NCBI GenBank assembly: GCA_004556705.1
Contig: SFGA01000013.1
Location: 1-38,224 of the forward strand
Direction of reading: 5' to 3'
Length of the DNA: 38,224 nucleotides
DNA from: Ruminococcus sp.
GTDB taxonomy: Bacteria > Bacillota > Clostridia > Oscillospirales > Acutalibacteraceae
The notes under the pieces were generated by a model, which saw only the letters and a program-made list of their open reading frames with translations, did not search any database and had not been told where the DNA came from. Positions 25,496 to 32,847 of this stretch are shown piece after piece. The position numbers and the translations under genes are program-made. Numbering within the stretch: position 1 is the stretch's first letter; each line of letters begins with the position of its first letter.

Positions 25496-26242
25496 TCATT
25501 CCAAAGTAATTCCGAGATAAATATTTTCAGGTGGTTTTTTATCGGTTAAGGGCTTTATCATTCCCGTAGCCTCTTTTTTAATTTCGTCTGCCTTGCAGGG
25601 TAAATTCACATATATTTTTTCAGGATGCAGGTCATTTTTCAGCTCGTCGAGCAAAGCGAATATATTTCCGCTTACAAAATGGTCAACCGTGATAATTTTG
25701 CCCTCTGCCGTAAAGGATAAATAGCCGTTTTTCGTCTCGTATGAATTAAGCTCCGAAAAGACCTTATCAACACTTATCGCATTTTCGTACCATTGCACAT
25801 ACGAATAATTATATTTTTCTTTATCGTTATATTCAAGCCTTTCAGCTCTATAAAAAGCATCCTCAAAGCCGTTTTTACGGTAATAAGAAAACAGCTTTTC
25901 ATTTGCAGGCTTCAAGAAGAGAAAATCCGCATTTCGCTCTTTTGCGATTTTGCAAGCATAGGATAAAAGTCCCGACATAATGCCGTTTTTTCGATAATTT
26001 TCATCCGTTGCGGCGGCATAAACACAATATGCGTTGTACTCATTGTCGGGTGAAACGATTTTCGCATTTAACAGCGTTAAAATTGAAACAACCTTACCGT
26101 CAATTTCACATAGAAGCACATTTTCCGTGCTGTCAAATGTAGTGAAAAACAATTTCAAAGCCTCGTCAGAGTCACCGAAAACACGCTTCCACAAGCTGCA
26201 AACGGCTTTCATATCCTCTTTTTCGGCAAGTCTGTACAACAA
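25496..26242 (-). CDS. GNAT family N-acetyltransferase
   Basis: The product is 248 aa. The first about 150 residues form a GNAT domain (LAEKEDMKAVCSLWKRVFGD at the N-terminus; acetyl-CoA loop near NYRKNGIMSGLLSYA). The C-terminal 90 residues have no recognised domain. The start is a TTG at 26242 with AAAGGAG eight to nine bases before it, which lies across the stop of the upstream DUF2156 gene, so coupling is likely. Substrate unknown. Confidence 0.85.
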   Translation of the reverse strand: MLYRLAEKEDMKAVCSLWKRVFGDSDEALKLFFTTFDSTENVLLCEIDGKVVSILTLLNAKIVSPDNEYNAYCVYAAATDENYRKNGIMSGLLSYACKIAKERNADFLFLKPANEKLFSYYRKNGFEDAFYRAERLEYNDKEKYNYSYVQWYENAISVDKVFSELNSYETKNGYLSFTAEGKIITVDHFVSGNIFALLDELKNDLHPEKIYVNLPCKADEIKKEATGMIKPLTDKKPPENIYLGITLE

Positions 26243-26247
26243 AGCAA

Positions 26248-27132
26248 TTACTCCTTTAACACTGCATCAAACTTTTCAAGCAAAATTGTGGGATTGTACG
26301 ACAGCTTAGCCTGCCTCAATCCGTCGTCGCCCGTATCGTCTTCACGGTTTACATATTTATATGACATCAATTCATTTTCACAAAATTGCTGATTTATTAT
26401 CGGGTATGCGCCACGGACGTCCGAAAAAGCCTTTTCAACGTGAGTGCAAAAAACCTCATCTGTTATCGGTTCACCGAAGGTATAAGCAACAACCTCTCCG
26501 TCACGTCTTATAAGTCCGCCTGTAAAGCCAAGCTCAAAATACTTATCAAACGCCCTGTTTATTGCATCAAGCTCATTGTCAAGTCCGACGCTGTCGTCAT
26601 TGATAGCTTCCCATTTTTTGTTCATTTCAATACAGTCTTTAATGTTATCGGGCGTTATCCTTTCATAATTCCAATTAAAGTTGTTCTTGAAATATGAAAT
26701 ATGATTTCTCTTTGCATGGTACTTTCTGCCCTTTAGCTCGCATAAATCCTCCGAGGTGTAGATATAATCAAAAAAACTTCTCGTCGGGATAATTTCAAAT
26801 TTATCGGGGAAAAGCTCGTTCAATTCCTTGACCGATTTTTCCGAAAGACTGTACATTGAGAGCTCTTTACCCTCAAGCCGTGAAATTTCAATCAATTCCT
26901 CAATAGCCGCCTTTTTATCACCCTTTCCGCAGGGATAGAGGAACGAAACGCCCTTCGGTGACTCGCTTTTTGCCAAAAACATACCGTCATATTCGGTAAT
27001 TGTGGTGTTATACACCTGCGACCATATATATAAATTTCCGAAGCAGTATTCGCAGGATATTTCCTCCGATTCTGCCATCGCTTTTTTTACCCAATCCAAA
27101 TCCGTAATATCGGGCTTCTTAAATTCAATCAC
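26248..27132 (-). CDS. DUF2156 (phosphatidylglycerol lysyltransferase C-terminal-like) protein
   Basis: The product is 294 aa, soluble. Family marks are FGNLYIWSQVYN near residue 31, RKYHAKRNHISYFKN near 137 and a C-terminal INQQFCENEL. It has a double-GNAT fold like the catalytic half of MprF and FemX, which use aminoacyl-tRNA, but it lacks the membrane part, so lipid lysylation cannot be assumed. The start is a GTG at 27132, preceded by GGAG inside the tmk end, with an eight-base overlap. A GNAT gene follows. Confidence 0.85.
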   Translation of the reverse strand: MIEFKKPDITDLDWVKKAMAESEEISCEYCFGNLYIWSQVYNTTITEYDGMFLAKSESPKGVSFLYPCGKGDKKAAIEELIEISRLEGKELSMYSLSEKSVKELNELFPDKFEIIPTRSFFDYIYTSEDLCELKGRKYHAKRNHISYFKNNFNWNYERITPDNIKDCIEMNKKWEAINDDSVGLDNELDAINRAFDKYFELGFTGGLIRRDGEVVAYTFGEPITDEVFCTHVEKAFSDVRGAYPIINQQFCENELMSYKYVNREDDTGDDGLRQAKLSYNPTILLEKFDAVLKE

Positions 27133-27808
27133 TTAAAAGATCTCCTGTTTTTTCTACGACTTTTTCGTAAATATTATTGCCTATTTCCTCGATTGATAAC
27201 GGCTCTTTTCCGTCGGAGCATTTAATTACCGACCAGCCGAATTTTTCTGCGGCAAACATTGCGCTTTCTCGGCACTTTTTGAGGTATTCGACATTAGCCT
27301 CGTGAATATCCTTTTTGCTCTCGTCGTTGTCATAACGCTTCGACATAAGTCTTTGCGAAATTTCGACGGGCATATCAAGATAAATTACCGCCGTTGGCTT
27401 CGGAATACCCATTTTATTGTATTCGTAATCGGTAAGCCATGAAAGATATTCATCCCACTGTTCCTTCGGCAATTTAACCGTTTGATGAACGGCGTTTGAT
27501 GAGGTATATCTGTCAGCCAAAATAACCGTGCCCGAAAGATATTCGTCCTTCCAATGACGCTTGTAGCTTGCATACCTGTCAACCGCATAAAATGATGAGG
27601 TTGCATAAATGTTTACATCCTCGGGCTTGCTTCCGAACTCGCCCGAAAGATACATACGCACAAGCATACTTGAATCGTCTTCGTAATCGGGCAGTTTGAT
27701 CTGTTTCACGGAAATTCCTTTATCTGTCAATCTCTTTTTCAAAAGCTCAACCTGTGTAGATTTACCGCTTCCGTCAAGTCCTTCTATTACAATAAGCGTA
27801 TTCGCCAT
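27125..27808 (-). CDS. tmk: Thymidylate kinase
   Basis: The product is 227 aa from the ATG at 27808, five bases after AGGTGG; the GTG at 27817 is less likely. It phosphorylates dTMP to dTDP. The P-loop is GLDGSGKST, the DR(Y/H) motif is DRYTSSNAVHQ, and the lid region contains KRYDNDESKK. Slightly longer than E. coli Tmk (213). It is the first gene of the operon running to mltG. Confidence 0.94.
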   Translation of the reverse strand: MANTLIVIEGLDGSGKSTQVELLKKRLTDKGISVKQIKLPDYEDDSSMLVRMYLSGEFGSKPEDVNIYATSSFYAVDRYASYKRHWKDEYLSGTVILADRYTSSNAVHQTVKLPKEQWDEYLSWLTDYEYNKMGIPKPTAVIYLDMPVEISQRLMSKRYDNDESKKDIHEANVEYLKKCRESAMFAAEKFGWSVIKCSDGKEPLSIEEIGNNIYEKVVEKTGDLLSD

Positions 27809-27844
27809 AATTTCCACCTATTTTACAAATTTTACAACATACCT

Positions 27845-27873
27845 ATTTTAGCAAATTAAATACAGATTTACAA
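27845..27873 (-). promoter_or_regulatory. Predicted promoter of the tmk-mltG operon
   Basis: TTGTAA (27873-27868), 17 bases, TAAAAT (27850-27845) on the minus strand, with about 37 bases to the tmk start. Confidence 0.6.
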
Positions 27874-27883
27874 CACCAAAGCA

Positions 27884-27914
27884 AAGAAAAAAGCGACTTT
27901 TTCAAGTCGCTTTT
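27884..27914 (-). terminator. Terminator of the GtrA-like gene
   Basis: AAAAGCGACTT pairs perfectly with AAGTCGCTTTT around a short loop, followed on the minus strand by a run of T. It lies 14 bases after the stop of the GtrA-like gene and before the tmk promoter. Confidence 0.88.
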
Positions 27915-27927
27915 AACGTTTTTGTAA

Positions 27928-28497
27928 TTATTTGCTTTCTTTTTCAGCCTTTTTCTCTTTATCTTCCTTCTTTTCAGGGAAAAGAAGCTTATCAAACGGG
28001 AAGTAAATAAAGAACTGAACAGCACCGCACAATGCGCCCGAAATTGCCATTGCGGTATCGGCAGAGCCTGTAAGACCTGTGAAGAACGGAATGAACTTTG
28101 TTGAAAGCCAAGCCGAGAAAATAATAAGTGCGATTGTAAAAACGATGTAAATCGGGAGTGTTACAGCTATGTTCGCATCTGAATTGAAGGTCTTTTCACG
28201 GTTGATAAAGAAAGAAACGATCTGTGCGATAACATTTGAAACGTTAGCCGCAATGAACACGCCGAGACCGAGCATTGCACCTGTTTTAGCGTCAACAGAT
28301 GACTTAAAAATGCCCCAAATATCATAGCTTCTTGTAAGCAGCTCGTCGCTCATAAACAATTTGATGAGAAGCGGCAGGAATGTCTGCACAACAAATGCGA
28401 TAAGTGAAACGAAAATGAATTTTACAAACTGCCAAAGAGTTTTAAGGCCCTTACCCTTTTCGGCAGCAGCGTTGTCAATGTCCTTTAATTTTGCCAT
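27928..28497 (-). CDS. GtrA-like membrane protein
   Basis: The product is 189 aa from the ATG at 28497, preceded by GAGAGGG. Four membrane segments lie at about 23-45, 67-95, 108-130 and 143-165. The NVIAQIVSFFINREKTF stretch is the GtrA mark. GtrA proteins are usually about 120-150 aa; this one has extra loop sequence and a charged Lys/Glu C-terminus. They are thought to help flip lipid-linked sugars or assist polysaccharide synthesis. No glycosyltransferase adjoins. Confidence 0.85.
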   Translation of the reverse strand: MAKLKDIDNAAAEKGKGLKTLWQFVKFIFVSLIAFVVQTFLPLLIKLFMSDELLTRSYDIWGIFKSSVDAKTGAMLGLGVFIAANVSNVIAQIVSFFINREKTFNSDANIAVTLPIYIVFTIALIIFSAWLSTKFIPFFTGLTGSADTAMAISGALCGAVQFFIYFPFDKLLFPEKKEDKEKKAEKESK

Positions 28498-28538
28498 TGG
28501 AACCCTCTCCTTAATAAGAAAAATTTTAATACGAAAAC

Positions 28539-28567
28539 AGTTTATCACATAGTTTTATGCATTGCAA
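28539..28567 (-). promoter_or_regulatory. Predicted promoter of the GtrA-like gene
   Basis: TTGCAA (28567-28562), 17 bases, TAAACT (28544-28539) on the minus strand, just after the valS terminator. Confidence 0.5.
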
Positions 28568-28580
28568 GAATTTTTTTACA

Positions 28581-28616
28581 GTAAAATTTCCGCAAGAATA
28601 ATTCTTGCGGAAATTT
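28581..28616 (-). terminator. Terminator of valS
   Basis: AAATTTCCGCAAGAAT and ATTCTTGCGGAAATTT form a near-perfect palindrome, followed on the minus strand by TTTTAC. It begins two or three bases after the valS stop. Confidence 0.85.
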
Positions 28617-28618
28617 GT

Positions 28619-31321
28619 TTATCTTGATTTAATTTTTTCGATTGAGTCATCAATCATACGCATTTTTTCGGTGTATGCCTTGAACTTCTCTCTCTGCTCG
28701 TCAACAAGCTTCGCAGGTGCCTTTGCAACAAAGCTTTGATTGTTAAGCTTATTGGAAATAAAGTCAATATCCTTTTGAACGGCTTTCTTTTCCTTTTCAA
28801 GTCTTTCAAGCTCTGCTTTGAAATCAACGAGTTCGTCCATAGGAATATAAATTTTAGCGTCGGCGGTAATTACGGTAACTGCCGAAGAGTCCTCATAACC
28901 GGGAACAATCTTGACCTCGCTTGCTGACGCAAGTCTCTTAAAGAACTCTGCGCCGTTTGTGAAGGTGTCAATATAAGGAGTATCGATAATAACCTGTGCT
29001 TTCTTGGACGGAGCGACATTCATTTCGCTTCTTCTGTTACGAACAGTCTTAACAGCGGTCATAACCCTCTGCATTTCAGCCTCCTCCGCCTTGAAATCAA
29101 GGTCGGGAGAATACTTCGGCCACTCGGAAATCATAATTGACTCGCCGTCGTGCGGAAGCGTCTGCCAAATTTCCTCCGTAATGAACGGCATAAACGGATG
29201 GAGAAGCTTGAGTGTGTTGCTCATTACATAAACAAGTACTGCCTTTGCCGTCTGCTTTGCGTTTTCATCCTCGCCGTTAAGACGGATTTTAGCAAGCTCG
29301 ATATACCAATCGCAGAATACGTCCCAAATAAAGTCATACAGCTTCTGTACCGCAAGACCGAGCTCATATTTTTCAAGAGACTCTGTAACAGCTTTGATAA
29401 GTTCATTGTACTGCGACAAAATCCACTTGTCCTCAATCGCAAGCTTTTCGGGAATGTGCGGAGCTTTTTCGTCCTCACCGAGATTCATAAGAATAAATCT
29501 TGCCGCATTCCAAATCTTGTTTGCAAAGTTTCTGCTCGCCTCAACCTTTTCGTCGGAAAATCTCATATCGTTTCCGGGGCTGTTGCCTGTTGCAAGGGTA
29601 AATCTCAATGCATCTGCGCCGAATTTGTCAATAATCTCAAGCGGATCAATACCGTTACCGAGAGATTTTGACATCTTTCTGCCCTGTGCGTCACGAACAA
29701 GACCGTGAATAAGAACTGTGTCAAACGGTGCTTTGCCCGTATATTCAAGAGCCGAGAAAATCATTCTCGATACCCAGAAGCCGATTATATCATAGCCTGT
29801 TACAAGAGTATTTGTCGGATAATAGTGCTTCAAATCCTCTGTCTGCTCAGGCCAACCTAGAGTTGAGAACGGCCAAAGAGCCGAGGAGAACCATGTATCA
29901 AGCGTATCGGGATCCTGATTTATATGCTTACTGCCGCATTCCGGACAAGTATCAATATCAGTCTTTGAAACCGTTGTAGCACCGCAATCGTCGCAGTACC
30001 AAGCAGGAATTCTGTGTCCCCACCAAAGCTGACGTGAAATGCACCAATCTCTTGTGCCACGCATCCAGTTCATATAGTTCTTTGTAAAGCGCTCGGGGAT
30101 GAATTTAATATCGCCCTTTTCAACCGACTCAATAGCAGGCTTGGCAAGCGGCTCCATTCTTACAAACCATTGCTTTGAAACCATAGGCTCAATGCTTGTA
30201 TGGCAACGATAGCAAGTGCCGACCTCATGCTTGATAGGCTCGATTTCTTTGATATATCCGCCCTCTTCAAGATCTTTAAGGATTGCTTTTCTCGCTTCAA
30301 GCGTAGTCATACCCGCATACTTACCGCAGTCAAGCACCTCAGGCTCGTTCTGTGCTGTCTTACCCGATGCACGAAGCTCATCAGCTTCTGCTTTGTCGGC
30401 AGCACCCGTCATGTGTCCGTCATAGGTAAATGTGCGGACAATCGGAAGGTCATGACGAAGTCCGACCTCAAAGTCGTTCGGGTCGTGTGCAGGTGTAATT
30501 TTAACAACACCTGTACCCTTTGTCATATCAGCGTGCTCGTCGCAAACAATCGGAATTTCCTTATTGAGAAGCGGCAAAATAACGTGACAGCCGTGAAGAT
30601 GCGCATATCTCGGGTCGTCGCCGTTTATTGCAACCGCCGTATCTCCAAGCATTGTCTCGGGACGGGTTGTTGCAAGCTCAAGCTTTTCGCCCGTTTCCTT
30701 AACTGTATAGAGAAGATGCCAGAAATTAGAGTCCTTTTCCTCGTACTCAACCTCTGCGTCTGAAATTGACGTGTTACAATGAGGACACCAGTTTACCATC
30801 CTGTTGCCTCTGTAAATCAAATCCTTTTCGTAAAGACGAACAAAGACCTCACGTACAGCCTTGCTGCAGCCCTCGTCAAGAGTAAATCTTTCTCTGTCCC
30901 AATCGCATGAAGAGCCCATCTTTTTAAGCTGCTCTATAATTCTTCCGCCGTACTGCTCTTTCCATTTCCAAGCTCTTTCAAGGAATTTATCTCTGCCCAA
31001 ATCCTCTTTGGTAATTCCCTCTTTACGCATAGCCTCGACAATTTTAGCCTCGGTCGCAATAGAAGCGTGGTCTGTTCCGGGAAGCCAAAGGGTGTCATAT
31101 CCTGCCATTCTGTGATAGCGGATAAGAATGTCCTGTAATGTATTGTCAAGGGCGTGTCCCATATGAAGCTGACCCGTGATGTTGGGTGGCGGAATGACAA
31201 TTGTATAAGTCTTTTTCCCTTGCTCACGCTTTGCGTGAAAATATTTGTTTTTAACCCAAGTGCCGTAAATTCGTTCCTCGACATTTTGGGGATTGTACTG
31301 TTTTTCAAGCTCTTTTGACAT
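28619..31321 (-). CDS. valS: Valyl-tRNA synthetase
   Basis: The product is 900 aa, typical for bacterial ValRS. It charges tRNA-Val. The HIGH-type motif is PPNITGQLHMGHAL (near residue 42), the KMSKS motif GRKMSKSLGNG (near 530), and the C-terminal coiled coil (about 830-900) is present. A Cys-rich zinc knuckle with CDDC and CPEC lies near 440-460. AAAGGAG precedes the ATG by seven bases. A T-box leader controls it, so expression should rise when uncharged tRNA-Val accumulates. Confidence 0.97.
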   Translation of the reverse strand: MSKELEKQYNPQNVEERIYGTWVKNKYFHAKREQGKKTYTIVIPPPNITGQLHMGHALDNTLQDILIRYHRMAGYDTLWLPGTDHASIATEAKIVEAMRKEGITKEDLGRDKFLERAWKWKEQYGGRIIEQLKKMGSSCDWDRERFTLDEGCSKAVREVFVRLYEKDLIYRGNRMVNWCPHCNTSISDAEVEYEEKDSNFWHLLYTVKETGEKLELATTRPETMLGDTAVAINGDDPRYAHLHGCHVILPLLNKEIPIVCDEHADMTKGTGVVKITPAHDPNDFEVGLRHDLPIVRTFTYDGHMTGAADKAEADELRASGKTAQNEPEVLDCGKYAGMTTLEARKAILKDLEEGGYIKEIEPIKHEVGTCYRCHTSIEPMVSKQWFVRMEPLAKPAIESVEKGDIKFIPERFTKNYMNWMRGTRDWCISRQLWWGHRIPAWYCDDCGATTVSKTDIDTCPECGSKHINQDPDTLDTWFSSALWPFSTLGWPEQTEDLKHYYPTNTLVTGYDIIGFWVSRMIFSALEYTGKAPFDTVLIHGLVRDAQGRKMSKSLGNGIDPLEIIDKFGADALRFTLATGNSPGNDMRFSDEKVEASRNFANKIWNAARFILMNLGEDEKAPHIPEKLAIEDKWILSQYNELIKAVTESLEKYELGLAVQKLYDFIWDVFCDWYIELAKIRLNGEDENAKQTAKAVLVYVMSNTLKLLHPFMPFITEEIWQTLPHDGESIMISEWPKYSPDLDFKAEEAEMQRVMTAVKTVRNRRSEMNVAPSKKAQVIIDTPYIDTFTNGAEFFKRLASASEVKIVPGYEDSSAVTVITADAKIYIPMDELVDFKAELERLEKEKKAVQKDIDFISNKLNNQSFVAKAPAKLVDEQREKFKAYTEKMRMIDDSIEKIKSR

Positions 31322-31337
31322 ATCATATCTCCTTTAT

Positions 31338-31573
31338 AAAAAAACGCCCCATACAAAGTATGAGACGAAAAATTCCGTGGTACCACTCAAATTGCCGCAC
31401 AAGGCGACCGCTTTTATATTCTTTAACGGGAATAAGCCGTTTTCGCTTAAATATCGGCGAAACCACTCCGAAGTGACGACGAAACGCACGCTGTATTGCC
31501 TTGCACCGAACGGCAACTCTCTGAAACGGTGGGAGCGAATCTTAACTTCTTCACTGTGTTTAATATTAAATCA
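31338..31573 (-). promoter_or_regulatory. T-box riboswitch (valine) upstream of valS
   Basis: The antiterminator core TGGTACCACGG lies at 31384-31374 on the minus strand, with the TGG side that pairs with the tRNA acceptor end. The Stem I apex shows the usual CAGAGAG...GGTG..A pattern around 31525-31500. Two adjacent GTC triplets (31480-31475) lie on the 3' side of Stem I where the specifier is expected; GTC is a valine codon. The terminator stem CGTCTCATAC/GTATGGGGCG (31367-31345) is followed by seven T. Leader about 235 bases, transcription start near 31573. Confidence 0.92.
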
Positions 31574-31579
31574 TATAAT

Positions 31580-31608
31580 ATTTTATCATTTGCGGCACAA
31601 AGTGTCAA
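31580..31608 (-). promoter_or_regulatory. Sigma-A promoter of valS
   Basis: TTGACA (31608-31603), 17 bases, TAAAAT (31585-31580) on the minus strand. It starts about six bases after the stop of the upstream small membrane protein gene. Confidence 0.78.
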
Positions 31609-31613
31609 CTGAT

Positions 31614-32090
31614 TTATTCCGCTATTTCAAGCTTATCGACAAATTCGGACATAAACATTCTTATATCCGTGCCCTCTTTACTGTTGCCGTTAATATAAAT
31701 GCTTCTGCCGTAAAAGGTATAGTTCTTTATATCGTCGAGATTGTACGTATCAAATTCCAAAGTAAATTCCGCAGTATGATTGTGATTTACGGTAAGGTAC
31801 GTCGTATTGGGAGAATTCTTTGCGATATAATAACCCGAAGTGCCTGCTACAAGCTTAAATTTATATGTGTTAAAGTCATAAAACCAAGTGTCTGCGGTTC
31901 CGTGAACCGTAACGTGATACAATTCCTCGTTATCCTCAGACCTTTGCGCTACGATTTCAGTAACATTAAAATCGATTTTATGCCAACGGTTTTTTAGTAC
32001 ATTAGTGCCTAAAATAATAAGCCCTATTATTATGACAACGGCGAGTATCTCAAAAATAACAACAACCGCCTTGCGTTCTGTCTTATTCAT
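31614..32090 (-). CDS. Hypothetical single-pass membrane protein, 158 aa
   Basis: I do not recognise the family. The ATG at 32090 has GAGGTG upstream; two residues earlier a GTG is possible. One membrane segment lies at about residues 10-32, with basic residues before it, so the rest (about 125 residues) is likely extracellular. That part looks all-beta, with alternating hydrophobic residues and conserved-looking Trp/Tyr, perhaps an immunoglobulin-like fold. It ends six bases before the valS promoter and follows the ComF-type gene at 38 bases. Function unknown. Confidence 0.75.
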   Translation of the reverse strand: MNKTERKAVVVIFEILAVVIIIGLIILGTNVLKNRWHKIDFNVTEIVAQRSEDNEELYHVTVHGTADTWFYDFNTYKFKLVAGTSGYYIAKNSPNTTYLTVNHNHTAEFTLEFDTYNLDDIKNYTFYGRSIYINGNSKEGTDIRMFMSEFVDKLEIAE

Positions 32091-32127
32091 TTTCACACCT
32101 CAATAAGGTATTTTAGCAATATTATCC

Positions 32128-32847
32128 CTAACTGTCAACACCGTTTTTATTTCGGTGTGCCACGGCAAAGGTAATACAGCTAACGCTCTGTGCCTCGAAA
32201 ATGCGCAGCATCTTTGCACATTCATCAAGCGAAGCACCCGTAGTTTTGACGTCGTCAACAAGCAAAATATTCTTATCCTTTATCTCGTCCTTGCATTTTA
32301 CATCATAAATACCGAACACATTTCCTTTTCTGTAAAGTCCCGATAAAGAATGCTGTGACGGTGTGTCATATATACATTCCAATGCGTCGAGCACGGGTAT
32401 TCCCGTAAGAGCCGACAGTTCGTTTGCCAAAAGCTCCGCCTGATTAAATTCACGCTTTTTCGTCTTGCTTTTAGTAAACGGAATATAGCAAATGTAATCA
32501 AACTTGTCATCTGAATATTCCCTTAAAAAGGCCTTGTACATATCCTCTGCCATAATTTTACAAATAAACTTCTTTTCGCTGAATTTCATTCTCGATACAG
32601 CCTTACGAATAGCACCCTCATAGTAAAATGCGCCGACAATCGAATTGTAAAAATGCTTTCTGCCCTTACAATCACAATCCGATTTACTCATACCGCAATC
32701 GTGACAAACGGGTGCTTCGATTACAGGCAAGCCCTTTTTACACTCCTCGCACAGCGTTTCATCATAGCGAATAAGCTCGCCGCAATATCTACACCGCTTC
32801 GGAAAGAAAATGCTGACGGCAAAGACCTTAAGCTTGTCCTTATTCAT
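32128..32847 (-). CDS. ComF family protein (zinc-finger phosphoribosyltransferase)
   Basis: The product is 239 aa from the ATG at 32847, which has GGAG upstream; the longer reading to 32919 lies inside recD2. The N-terminal region has two Cys pairs (CRYCGEL..., CEEC) and a second Cys cluster (CHDCGMSKSDCDC), a zinc-ribbon pattern. The C-terminal domain holds the PRPP-binding motif LLVDDVKTTGAS. ComFC acts in DNA uptake during transformation in competent bacteria; GntX-like relatives act in metabolism. Being downstream of recD2 hints at DNA handling. The overlap with recD2 is eight bases. Confidence 0.9.
   Translation of the reverse strand: MNKDKLKVFAVSIFFPKRCRYCGELIRYDETLCEECKKGLPVIEAPVCHDCGMSKSDCDCKGRKHFYNSIVGAFYYEGAIRKAVSRMKFSEKKFICKIMAEDMYKAFLREYSDDKFDYICYIPFTKSKTKKREFNQAELLANELSALTGIPVLDALECIYDTPSQHSLSGLYRKGNVFGIYDVKCKDEIKDKNILLVDDVKTTGASLDECAKMLRIFEAQSVSCITFAVAHRNKNGVDS

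Noticed and set aside
29150..29671. Plus-strand open frame of 173 codons inside valS
   Set aside because: It lies wholly opposite a clear valS, has no ribosome site and no family resemblance; it reflects codon bias on the other strand.
31293..31997. Plus-strand open frame of 234 codons
   Set aside because: It runs opposite the T-box, the valS promoter and a small membrane protein gene; composition is not protein-like and there is no ribosome site.
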